Notes under the pieces: generated by a model
The model's input: only the letters and a program-made list of their open reading frames with translations
Told to the model about the DNA's origin: nothing
The model's database searches: none
In this document: in pieces, positions 31,371-37,469 of the stretch
Position numbering within the stretch: the stretch's first letter is position 1
Layout of the letters: the number at the start of each line of letters is the position of its first letter
Virus record (IMG/VR): IMGVR_UViG_3300017527_000399
Coordinates: 1-43,560 of that record
Origin: a virus
DNA: 43,560 bases
Direction: 5' to 3' (one strand)
Position numbers and translations under genes: made by a program

Positions 31371-32070
31371 GAATATCCTGTGGATAAAGTTGGAAATAAG
31401 GCTGTTAAATGACTCAAGATTCTTCACTCTTACCCCCGATGCACAGCGAGTTTACCTCAAAATGTTGCTGTTAGCAGGTCAAAATAAGAACAAAACGTGC
31501 AAAAATTTACAAATTTTAGGGTCCTGTTTACGAGAGTGCCTCATGCCAAGTGCATTAGAAAGTTGCATCTTAGAGATAAAAACCAATTTCCCTAAGTTTA
31601 GAGAAAGCAACAACTTCTATTATTTTCAAGGGTTCTCAACAAAGCACAACTGGGTTTCCCCAAGGAACTCCCAGGGAACTCCAAAGGATTCGCAAGATAA
31701 GAATAGAATAGATAAGATAAGAGAAGAGAAGATAAGAGAAGAAGGAGAGCAGAAAAAAGTAAAGAGTGTTTTTAAGGGAGAGGATATTGTTTTTCCTATT
31801 CAATACCTGAACACCCTTACAAACAGCACTTTTTCTATAAAGAGCCGCGCAACTTTAGAAATGGTGCGGGCGCGGTACAAAGAGGGGTATACGAAAGAAG
31901 ACTTTAAGACAGTAATTGATAAAAAGGCGGCGGAGTGGGTAAAAGACGAGCGTATGTGTAAGTACTTGCGTCCCAAGACCTTATTTAACGCAACGAACTT
32001 TGAGAACTATTTAAACCAAAAGGGAAAGGTGGAGACGTATGATGACCTCAAACGAAAATTTAACTTATAA
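31360..32070 (+). CDS. Replication initiator, DnaD/Phg_2220_C-like
   Basis: This 236-residue protein has an N-terminal winged-helix-like region (FFTLTPDAQRVYLKMLLLAG), a charged linker and a C-terminal region FKTVIDKKAAEWVKDERMCK followed by YLRPKTLFNATNFENYL. The last part matches the conserved phage C-terminal domain (Phg_2220_C) of replisome organiser proteins that load the host helicase. The DNA coding the linker is a run of GATAAGA repeats, which may double as the origin. Confidence 0.78.
   Translation: MPYKNILWIKLEIRLLNDSRFFTLTPDAQRVYLKMLLLAGQNKNKTCKNLQILGSCLRECLMPSALESCILEIKTNFPKFRESNNFYYFQGFSTKHNWVSPRNSQGTPKDSQDKNRIDKIREEKIREEGEQKKVKSVFKGEDIVFPIQYLNTLTNSTFSIKSRATLEMVRARYKEGYTKEDFKTVIDKKAAEWVKDERMCKYLRPKTLFNATNFENYLNQKGKVETYDDLKRKFNL
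31694..31752 (+). repeat. GATAAGA repeats inside the replication gene
   Basis: Repeated AGATAAGA/AGAGAAGA units make an almost pure purine tract with few T and no C. It encodes the charged linker (NRIDKIREEKIREEGEQ). In lambda-like initiators the origin lies within the initiator gene as iterons, so this tract is an origin candidate; low complexity of the linker is the simpler explanation. Confidence 0.55.
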
Positions 32071-32491
32071 TGAGGTTGGGATGGACAATTTAGGCAGAAC
32101 AAGTATAGAAGTTGAGGAATATTATACTTGTTTACATAAAACCAAGCCTTTTTGGGATTATATATCAGATAGGTATAGTTCTAACGATGATTTTAAACGT
32201 CTTAAGCCTAACGAGAAGGAGAAAATCCTATTGCGCTGGAAGTGGGGTAGTGACAATGACGATTCAAATAAGGATTGCGAGATTACCCGAAAGGCGATAA
32301 TGAAGGACATAAACCTAGACCACCTACCAGAACACTCCAAACAATATTACACCCTTATTACAAATTTCGAAGATGTGTGCGACAGAATCCGCCACCAGTG
32401 CGGATTAGGTATGACCGATGGGGTACAGCACATACCTGAAGTTAAAGACCTACTAACTCATTTTGATGGAAAAGTCAAAGGATGGGAATAA
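32039..32491 (+). CDS. Hypothetical early protein
   Basis: The 150-residue product is acidic/helical (DDFKRLKPNEKEKILLRWKW). It may be a helicase-loader partner given its place after the initiator, but no motif supports that. Two starts are plausible: ATG 32039 (after GGTGGAG, overlapping the initiator by 32 nt) and ATG 32081 (after GAGGTTGGG). Confidence 0.58.
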   Translation: MMTSNENLTYNEVGMDNLGRTSIEVEEYYTCLHKTKPFWDYISDRYSSNDDFKRLKPNEKEKILLRWKWGSDNDDSNKDCEITRKAIMKDINLDHLPEHSKQYYTLITNFEDVCDRIRHQCGLGMTDGVQHIPEVKDLLTHFDGKVKGWE

Positions 32492-32658
32492 AGATCCTTA
32501 AGATTATATTTGAGATTTTATGGAGACCTATCGCCACGGGGGTTGTGATCGGGTGTGTAAGCTGGGGGATAGTCTACGGGTGGTTTAAGTTCAAAAAAAC
32601 CGAGAAAAAAATAGAACGAGCTGAGAGGCATGAGATTAACAAAAACGGATATAACTGA
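32482..32658 (+). CDS. Small single-span membrane protein
   Basis: The 58-residue product has a membrane segment near 17-36 (IATGVVIGCVSWGIVYGWF) and a basic, helical tail (KKTEKKIERAERHE). It overlaps its neighbours. A second small membrane protein follows at once, so the pair may act together, for example in lysis or superinfection control; this is inference. Confidence 0.55.
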   Translation: MGIKILKIIFEILWRPIATGVVIGCVSWGIVYGWFKFKKTEKKIERAERHEINKNGYN

Positions 32659-32842
32659 GTTAATCATTTTATTTATTGTAACTCTTTTAACCACAACAGT
32701 TATATACTGGGTAGTGCTATGTATAAGAAAACACGCGTCTACATTCCCGAAAAGGGGGGGTATCGTTGAAAATAAGGGGTATTCTGAGCGATTTAGGGGC
32801 ATTGTGATTTCTCTTGTCAACTTTTCTAGCCAGGGAGGTTAA
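32630..32842 (+). CDS. Small membrane protein
   Basis: The 70-residue product has a hydrophobic span (ELIILFIVTLLTTTVIYWVV, about 10-29). It starts after GCTGAGAGGC. The C-terminal half is not recognised. It ends 1 nt before the following lipoprotein gene. Confidence 0.52.
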   Translation: MRLTKTDITELIILFIVTLLTTTVIYWVVLCIRKHASTFPKRGGIVENKGYSERFRGIVISLVNFSSQGG

Positions 32843-32843
32843 A

Positions 32844-33023
32844 ATGAGACACCTATTAATTCTATTAATTCTACTCATGGGGTGTAGGGAGGAAAAAGTA
32901 AGAAAAGAAACTGAATGGCACGAAGCGAAGTCCGTGGGCAGGACTTCTTTTGGGCGGAAATACGATAATACGCTTATGCCGGGAGAGAGCATGACTTTTG
33001 AAATGGAGATACCCTTTGAGTAA
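32844..33023 (+). CDS. Small lipoprotein
   Basis: ATG 32844 follows AGGGAGGTTAAA, giving 59 residues with a lipoprotein signal (MRHLLILLILLMGCREE, lipobox LMGC). The mature part is about 46 charged residues. Small phage lipoproteins can be o-spanins or superinfection-exclusion factors; its place in the early region favours the latter. The frame opens upstream at 32814. Confidence 0.65.
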   Translation: MRHLLILLILLMGCREEKVRKETEWHEAKSVGRTSFGRKYDNTLMPGESMTFEMEIPFE

Positions 33024-33040
33024 ATTCCTTAGGAACAGAA

Positions 33041-33388
33041 ATGAAAAAATCCGAGATACGCAAGCTAGACAAGATATGGGCTGAGAAAGTTAAGAAACGT
33101 GCAGGATATAAGTGTGAATATTGTCTTGAAGAAGGAAGAGAGTTAAGTTCTTACGGGGTTTGGCTTAATGCGTGTCACATAGTAGGTCGTAGGTACCGAG
33201 CAACACGGTGGGATTTAGCGAACGGGGCGTGTTGGTGTTTTGGGTGTCATCGTCAGTATGATGAACACGGACCAGAGGAACTAAAGATGATTGGAAAGGC
33301 GAGAAAAGAAACGTTACAAAAGAAAGCTAAGCAGAAGATTGCTAAGTACCAAGACTTTGAAAAGATTAAGAAGGAGCTAGAGAGATGA
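33041..33388 (+). CDS. HNH/NinG-like nuclease domain protein
   Basis: The 115-residue product has C25-x2-C28 (AGYKCEYCLEEG), NACHIVGRRYRATRWDLANG with H46 and N61, then CWCFGCHRQYDEHG (C66, C69, H70). This is an HNH-type beta-beta-alpha-metal site with an added zinc site, close to lambda NinG/Rap recombination nucleases. Likely a recombination or Holliday-junction nuclease. Confidence 0.75.
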   Translation: MKKSEIRKLDKIWAEKVKKRAGYKCEYCLEEGRELSSYGVWLNACHIVGRRYRATRWDLANGACWCFGCHRQYDEHGPEELKMIGKARKETLQKKAKQKIAKYQDFEKIKKELER

Positions 33389-33636
33389 AAGAAATCACGC
33401 TTAAGGAAGAAATTCGGTTAGCAAAAGAAGAGCTTGAAGAGTTAAGACAGGAATTTTTCCAAAAAGCCCATAAACTTTCTAAATCATGGGGATTATTATT
33501 AGTTCACACTTACGACCCGTTTCGAGTGGAGGAGTACGTTTATTTAAAAGAGGATTTTGAGGAGTTACTTAAAAACATGAGGCACAAACGAGAAGAGATA
33601 AGGACTTTAGAGAGTCTTGAAAAGAGGGGAGAATGA
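33385..33636 (+). CDS. Hypothetical coiled-coil protein
   Basis: The 83-residue product is Glu/Leu/Lys-rich with two helical parts (KEEIRLAKEELEELRQEFF; NMRHKREEIRTLESLEK) and a central LLLVHTYDPF segment. It starts by an ATGA overlap. Function unknown. Confidence 0.55.
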   Translation: MKEITLKEEIRLAKEELEELRQEFFQKAHKLSKSWGLLLVHTYDPFRVEEYVYLKEDFEELLKNMRHKREEIRTLESLEKRGE

Positions 33637-33661
33637 TTAGAAGTGTTAGGAGGGTGTGTAA

Positions 33662-33847
33662 GTGATTAATTTTTTAAAGTACGTAGATTTTTTAAATAGA
33701 ACAACCCCCAAAAAAGACCCATATCAGAAAAGATTTAGGGTTGGCTCAACAAAGAGTGGGCAACAAATCTATGCGTTTGGGAAGTGTCATTACGATTTAT
33801 CCTATGACCCGACAGAACACAACAATAAATATCATTCTAAAGGATAG
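33662..33847 (+). CDS. Hypothetical small protein
   Basis: GTG 33662 follows GGAGGGTGTGTAA, giving 61 residues. It is basic and aromatic (KYVDFLNRTTPKKDPYQKRF). Not recognised. The next gene begins 5 nt after the stop. Confidence 0.5.
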   Translation: MINFLKYVDFLNRTTPKKDPYQKRFRVGSTKSGQQIYAFGKCHYDLSYDPTEHNNKYHSKG

Positions 33848-33851
33848 ACCA

Positions 33852-34019
33852 ATGGAAGAGAGAACGAGTCCAACGCTTAAATCTTGTCCATTTTGTGGAG
33901 GAGAAGCACGATTAATTGAAGAAGAAAATGCTGTAGTTTGCACAAAATGTCATATTAGGCAGTTTCCATATCATCAGAAGGAACGTGCTATTAAAGCATG
34001 GAACAGGAGAACCCCATGA
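33852..34019 (+). CDS. Lar-like restriction-alleviation zinc protein
   Basis: The start at ATG 33852 gives 55 residues that match the Lar family: LKSCPFCGGEARL with C12/C15, VVCTKCHI with C30/C33, and AIKAWNRR at the end (46-53). Rac-prophage Lar eases type I restriction by boosting host modification. Small Lar-like proteins are frequent in phages. The longer upstream frame (from 33741) looks non-natural. Confidence 0.75.
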   Translation: MEERTSPTLKSCPFCGGEARLIEEENAVVCTKCHIRQFPYHQKERAIKAWNRRTP

Positions 34020-34231
34020 TTAAAGAGATAGAAAAATTAGAAGCAGAGTACGGAATCACCGCTACGAAAGAAGGGTTTAAAGAAGCTATTTACGCCCTAC
34101 ATACCAAGAAGCTCATAGAGGTATTGGAGAGGTTAAAGAAAGAAAGTTTTAAAGAATATATGGACGACGAGGTTGTTCTTGTGAGCCACATCCAATCCGA
34201 AATAGACAAGGCGAGAAAGGGGTTGAAATGA
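34016..34231 (+). CDS. Hypothetical protein, paralogue A
   Basis: The ATG at 34016 overlaps the Lar stop as ATGA, giving 71 residues. The second part (ALHTKKLIEVLERLKK ... IDKARKGLK) recurs in the next gene, showing a recent duplication. Unknown function. Confidence 0.6.
   Translation: MIKEIEKLEAEYGITATKEGFKEAIYALHTKKLIEVLERLKKESFKEYMDDEVVLVSHIQSEIDKARKGLK
34094..34141 (+). repeat. Direct repeat, copy 1
   Basis: A 48-nt stretch starting GCCCTACATACCAAGAAGC matches 34393-34440 at about nine positions in ten. It codes the shared ALHTKKLIEVLERL segment of the two neighbouring genes. Confidence 0.8.
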
Positions 34232-34554
34232 AAAAAGAAATTCAAGACCTTAAGAATTTAGTTGAGTTGCAAAGTACAAAGGGAAATTATGACCAGTCAG
34301 ATTATATGCGTGGATTAGCGAATGGGTTAATAATGGCGTTAGCGATTTTTGAGCATAAAGAACCCAATTTTTTTGAGCCACTAAATCAAAATGCCCTACA
34401 TACCAAAAAACTCATAGAGGTATTGGAGAGGCTAAGAAAATCCATGAAGTTAAACCCGAACCATTATTGGACAATAAAGGAATCTAATCAAGTACATTCT
34501 CATAATGAGTTTGTTGATTCCAAAATAGACAAGGCGAGAAAATCTCTAGGGTAG
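34228..34554 (+). CDS. Hypothetical protein, paralogue B
   Basis: The 108-residue product has a new N terminus (KEIQDLKNLVELQSTKGN; YMRGLANGLIMALAIFEH) and then the segment shared with paralogue A (ALHTKKLIEVLERLRK ... IDKARKSLG). Its TAG stop lies inside the 5' arm of the structured element at 34549. The ATGA overlap gives the start. Confidence 0.6.
   Translation: MKKEIQDLKNLVELQSTKGNYDQSDYMRGLANGLIMALAIFEHKEPNFFEPLNQNALHTKKLIEVLERLRKSMKLNPNHYWTIKESNQVHSHNEFVDSKIDKARKSLG
34393..34440 (+). repeat. Direct repeat, copy 2
   Basis: Second copy of the 48-nt repeat (first at 34094-34141). Differences are mostly silent or conservative (Lys/Arg), suggesting the shared peptide is under selection. 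Confidence 0.8.
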
Positions 34555-34668
34555 GTGGCGTTCTGGAAAACGCATTGGAGGATGGAGGGAAATAGCTCCT
34601 TATGAAGTTCTTCTCTTAAACACAAGAACCCGCTAATTGGGGCTGCAGGTTCAAATCCTGCCCTACCT
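34549..34668 (+). ncRNA. Structured element E1, tRNA-like
   Basis: GGGTAGG (34549-34555) pairs with CCTACCT (34662-34668). Two bases later is a hairpin GCGTT/AACGC with loop CTGGAA. Directly before the 3' arm is GCAGG-TTCAAAT-CCTGC, a perfect tRNA T-arm. The middle is too long for a tRNA (120 nt in all). It holds GTTCTT/AAGAAC around CTCTTAAACAC, whose CTCTTAA resembles a Lys(CUU) anticodon loop. It could be a degenerate or expanded tRNA, or one of the element family at 39046-39806. Confidence 0.6.
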
Positions 34669-34691
34669 TAGAGATGAAGGGAGTTAGGGGA

Positions 34692-34892
34692 ATGAAAACC
34701 AATGAACATCAGGACAGAGGACAATGTCAAGTCTGTAAAAAGGTAAATCACACCTCTGTCTGGAAGGTATTTTTGCAAGAAGGGTGGTTTCGTGGTGATG
34801 ATGTTTATTTAGGAAAATTTTGTAAACGATGTAAGACAAAAGAAAATATTGAAAAAAGAATCCAAGAGATACGAGCGAGGACTAACCCATGA
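34692..34892 (+). CDS. Small zinc-ribbon protein
   Basis: ATG 34692 after TTAGGGGA gives 66 residues with two Cys pairs (GQCQVCKKV and KFCKRCKTK), a likely zinc ribbon. An upstream ATG at 34674 is possible. The stop overlaps the next start as ATGA. Unknown role. Confidence 0.6.
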   Translation: MKTNEHQDRGQCQVCKKVNHTSVWKVFLQEGWFRGDDVYLGKFCKRCKTKENIEKRIQEIRARTNP

Positions 34893-35020
34893 ACCTATCC
34901 GACCAAGAAGTATGTGTGAAGTGCAAAAAAAGACCTGTTTATAAATACAAAAGAAAAAAGGGTAAGCTATGTGCGACCTGTATTTTAGAAAATCTTAAAA
35001 AGTTTGTGGGGTTGACATGA
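34889..35020 (+). CDS. Small zinc-ribbon protein
   Basis: The 43-residue product has VCVKCKKRP and KLCATCILE, two CxxC pairs in a basic context. ATGA overlaps link it to both neighbours. It probably folds as a mini zinc ribbon; function unknown. Confidence 0.6.
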   Translation: MNLSDQEVCVKCKKRPVYKYKRKKGKLCATCILENLKKFVGLT

Positions 35021-35310
35021 GTTTATCCGACCAACTAAAACAATTTCTGCCGAAAGAGAAAAGAATACCAAGAAAAGGAGAACCTATTGGTGGGACATGG
35101 GGAGACCCGATTGAAAACAAAGGCTACAATGTTGCCCTTAAAGGCGTTAAAGAATCTCTTGATGTTGAGGTGGATGAAAATAAATTATATTCTTTTATTT
35201 GCCAATGGACAGAAGGAAAAGACATGAATGAAGTTGGATTTAGATTTAGACTTGCCCAATCCATATCTTCAAACCTAAAGATAAGAAAGATTAACCAACA
35301 GGGGGCGTGA
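35017..35310 (+). CDS. Hypothetical early protein
   Basis: The 97-residue product starts MSLSDQLKQFLPKEKRI; the preceding gene starts MNLSDQE, a small likeness. No motif is recognised. It starts by an ATGA overlap. Confidence 0.58.
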   Translation: MSLSDQLKQFLPKEKRIPRKGEPIGGTWGDPIENKGYNVALKGVKESLDVEVDENKLYSFICQWTEGKDMNEVGFRFRLAQSISSNLKIRKINQQGA

Positions 35311-35624
35311 TGAGGAAAAGGGAAACTAAACAAAACGGAAACGATAAATTATCTTGTTGGTTTGGATTGTCTTATGCGTCTTTTTTAACATTACCAAGAG
35401 TTATGATGGAGTCTATGCCTGATGAATGGCAAGGAAAAATGGCTGATTTACTTAACGAATCAGATGATACCTTTTTTAATTTTCCTTATTTTAAATATCG
35501 TGTTCAGCGAGTTGAGGGTAATAAACTTAGTAAATTTCCAAAATGGCTTCTTAATTATAGGCATCCAGACTATAAGATGATTAAATCTTTTAAGGAGAAG
35601 CACTATGACACCCAAAACAGATGA
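35310..35624 (+). CDS. Conserved-looking phage hypothetical protein
   Basis: The 104-residue product includes LSCWFGLSYASFLTLPRVMM, MPDEWQGKMADLLNESDD and FKYRVQRVEGNKLSKFPKWL. The style is familiar from phage early proteins, but no function is known to me. GTG 35307 or ATG 35310 can start it. The ribosome site CAGGGGGCG is fair. Confidence 0.62.
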   Translation: MRKRETKQNGNDKLSCWFGLSYASFLTLPRVMMESMPDEWQGKMADLLNESDDTFFNFPYFKYRVQRVEGNKLSKFPKWLLNYRHPDYKMIKSFKEKHYDTQNR

Positions 35625-35907
35625 GAGAAAATTCAATCCACAATCTTTTGATTCTAGGGTTTGGGCAAAAGAATTTATGGGGTTGTATAATAAAAATATA
35701 ATGAAAAGAAATCATCTTTGGATTGATGAAGGTCTGATGGTTGGCTGGTTTGCCAATGCAATTATGGCTGGATTTGATGAGGCACATAGGAGAATTTCCA
35801 AAGACTTCATCTCTAAAGAAAGAGTGCGGGGGTTGAAGATGAATATAACATCACAGAATCCTTGGAAGAAAGAATTTAACCAACGCATCGACGACCTTAT
35901 TGTATAG
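35605..35907 (+). CDS. Hypothetical early protein
   Basis: The 100-residue product begins after TAAGGAGAAGCACT, with a Trp-containing helical part (LWIDEGLMVGWFANAIMAGF). Not recognised. It overlaps the upstream gene by 20 nt. Confidence 0.58.
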   Translation: MTPKTDERKFNPQSFDSRVWAKEFMGLYNKNIMKRNHLWIDEGLMVGWFANAIMAGFDEAHRRISKDFISKERVRGLKMNITSQNPWKKEFNQRIDDLIV

Positions 35908-35942
35908 GTATTGTATAGGTATTCGGAACACAAGGAGATGAG

Positions 35943-36116
35943 ATGGACGCTAAAGAGATAAAAAGTTTAATCAGGGATAACCTTAGGATGTGTAAAGAAG
36001 AGCTTAAAGACGCCAAGAAAGGTGGTGACCCTATTGTATCTTATTTAGCAGGGGCAGTAGATATTCTAAAAGATTTGTTATTCTCTATCAAAGAGCAAGA
36101 AAAGAATAGTATTTAA
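35943..36116 (+). CDS. Hypothetical small helical protein
   Basis: The 57-residue product (MDAKEIKSLIRDNLRMCKEE...) is helical, with a good ribosome site (AAGGAGATGAG). Function unknown. Between it and the preceding gene is a short tandem TATTGTATAGG (two copies, about 35898-35920). Confidence 0.55.
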   Translation: MDAKEIKSLIRDNLRMCKEELKDAKKGGDPIVSYLAGAVDILKDLLFSIKEQEKNSI

Positions 36117-36136
36117 TATTTCTCTAAGTAATACAT

Positions 36137-36172
36137 TTATGTTATTTACGGAAACAGGAGGCGTGATGAAGA
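36137..36172 (+). repeat. Leader repeat, copy 1
   Basis: The stretch starting TTATGTTATTTACGGAAACA, then the ribosome site and start GGAGGCGTGATGAAGAAA, recurs at 36464-36499 with few changes. It forms the leader of the exported protein at 36166. Confidence 0.75.
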
Positions 36173-36432
36173 AATTAATTTTTATTATTTTATTTTTAAT
36201 CTTTTGCCCTTCGTTACAAGCAAAAGATTTTGAATCCAAAAGGTTTAAAGCCATATTCACAGTAACTTTTAACAGTTTGACACTAGAAGAAATAGCGAAT
36301 AAGGAAATATTGATTAATAAAAGATTCAAAGATGCTTGTGCTATTGATTTAGATATTAAAGAAAGTCGCGATGAAGATGAAGGTGGGGTGTTGATGTGGG
36401 ACGCGGGGGCAGGGGCAATAGTCGTCGATTAA
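36166..36432 (+). CDS. Exported early protein
   Basis: ATG 36166 follows GGAGGCGTG. The 88-residue product has a signal peptide (MKKLIFIILFLIFCPSLQA) and a mature beta/alpha part (FKAIFTVTFNSLTLEEIANK). It ends MWDAGAGAIVVD. It is an exported protein in the early region, hence perhaps acting on the host envelope; the role is unknown. Confidence 0.65.
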   Translation: MKKLIFIILFLIFCPSLQAKDFESKRFKAIFTVTFNSLTLEEIANKEILINKRFKDACAIDLDIKESRDEDEGGVLMWDAGAGAIVVD

Positions 36433-36463
36433 AAATGAGGAAATTTATCGGATGGAATTACCA

Positions 36464-36499
36464 TTATGTTATTTACAGAAACAGGGGGGTGTGATGAGG
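36464..36499 (+). repeat. Leader repeat, copy 2, without a full gene
   Basis: TTATGTTATTTACAGAAACA then GGGGGGTGTGATGAGGAAA. The ATG that follows (36493) opens only 13 codons, so the copy has lost its gene or was duplicated without it. Confidence 0.7.
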
Positions 36500-36550
36500 A
36501 AAAGAAAGACCATAATACGTAATATCGTAAACTAGTCTTGACTAAAAATT

Positions 36551-36769
36551 ATGAGATTAATAAATTTACACTTTACATTATTCATATTTCTTTTTTGTAT
36601 CTACTCCTGCACCAGACCGACGTGGGAACCACCAGGAGAGAAACCAGAGTGGAACTGGCTTAGATGGTATCAAGTCCAGCACAACGCCACACATTCTAAT
36701 TATACAGTAGAGATACATGATTGTTATGAAGAGTACCATGAAAGCTGTGGAGAGGAGCCGAAGGAGTGA
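36551..36769 (+). CDS. Small lipoprotein
   Basis: The 72-residue product begins with a lipoprotein signal (LHFTLFIFLFCIYSCTRP, lipobox IYSC). The mature part is Trp/Glu/Pro-rich (WEPPGEKPEWNWLRWYQ) with two more Cys near the end. No strong ribosome site; TTGACT lies just upstream. Possible superinfection-exclusion or envelope protein, by inference. Confidence 0.6.
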   Translation: MRLINLHFTLFIFLFCIYSCTRPTWEPPGEKPEWNWLRWYQVQHNATHSNYTVEIHDCYEEYHESCGEEPKE

Positions 36770-36772
36770 GTG

Positions 36773-37210
36773 ATGAGAGAGATTAAATTTAGGGCTTGGG
36801 ATACTAAAGATAACAAAATGAGGAAAGTGATTTCAATCGAATACGGATTATCTACAGATACAAGTTTAGATTTATCACAATGTATTTTTATAGGATTGTC
36901 AAGAGTTATTGGAGAACGATTTAACTTATTATGCAAACCACCAAGAATACATCTTATGCAATACACAGGACTCAAAGGCAAGAATGGCAAAGAGATTTAT
37001 GAGGGGGACATAGTTAAAACAGGGAATAAAGACTCCTTGTATCAATGGGTGTGGGAAGCTCCGTATTTTGAACTTAGAAGAATAAAAGATAACTTTTCAG
37101 CTATTTATATAGCAGATAAAGGAGTTGCAAGCATGGAAGTTATTGGTAATATATACGAAAATCCCGAATTTTTAAATTTACAGAAAGGGAGCCAAGATGA
37201 AGACGAATGA
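36773..37210 (+). CDS. YopX-family protein
   Basis: The 145-residue product shows the YopX signature: REIKFRAWDTKDNKM at the start, LMQYTGLKGKNGKEIYEGDI in the middle and EVIGNIYENPEFL at the end. YopX proteins are common in phages of many hosts; their function is not settled. GTG 36770 is an alternative start. Confidence 0.88.
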   Translation: MREIKFRAWDTKDNKMRKVISIEYGLSTDTSLDLSQCIFIGLSRVIGERFNLLCKPPRIHLMQYTGLKGKNGKEIYEGDIVKTGNKDSLYQWVWEAPYFELRRIKDNFSAIYIADKGVASMEVIGNIYENPEFLNLQKGSQDEDE

Positions 37211-37457
37211 AATAGTTCTCACAATAGTTCAATTAGCTGCACCGATATTTTGTTTTGCAGTAGGACTTGTCCCACAAGGGATATTCTTAACGTGTTGGAT
37301 AGTCTTTTTTGGTATTGCAGAAGTTGTGGCAAAAACCAAGACAGGCAAGACACTTTCCCAACATGTATGGGCCAAACCGTTATGGATAAGGGTGGTGTTA
37401 TCGTTAATAATGATAGCGGGGATGATAGCGTTAGGATACCATTTTATCCTAGGATAA
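37197..37457 (+). CDS. Small polytopic membrane protein
   Basis: The 86-residue product has two to three hydrophobic stretches (IVLTIVQLAAPIFCFAVGLV; IFLTCWIVFFGIAEVVA; VVLSLIMIAGMIALGYHFIL). The start overlaps the YopX gene by 14 nt after AAAGGGAGCCAAG. Its role is unknown; a holin would be possible by topology, but it lies in the early region. Confidence 0.6.
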   Translation: MKTNEIVLTIVQLAAPIFCFAVGLVPQGIFLTCWIVFFGIAEVVAKTKTGKTLSQHVWAKPLWIRVVLSLIMIAGMIALGYHFILG

Positions 37458-37469
37458 GGTGGCGATTCT

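Noticed and set aside
34549-34668. E1 as an ordinary functional tRNA
   Set aside because: The T-arm and acceptor fit, but the total length and the displaced anticodon stem do not; kept only as tRNA-like.
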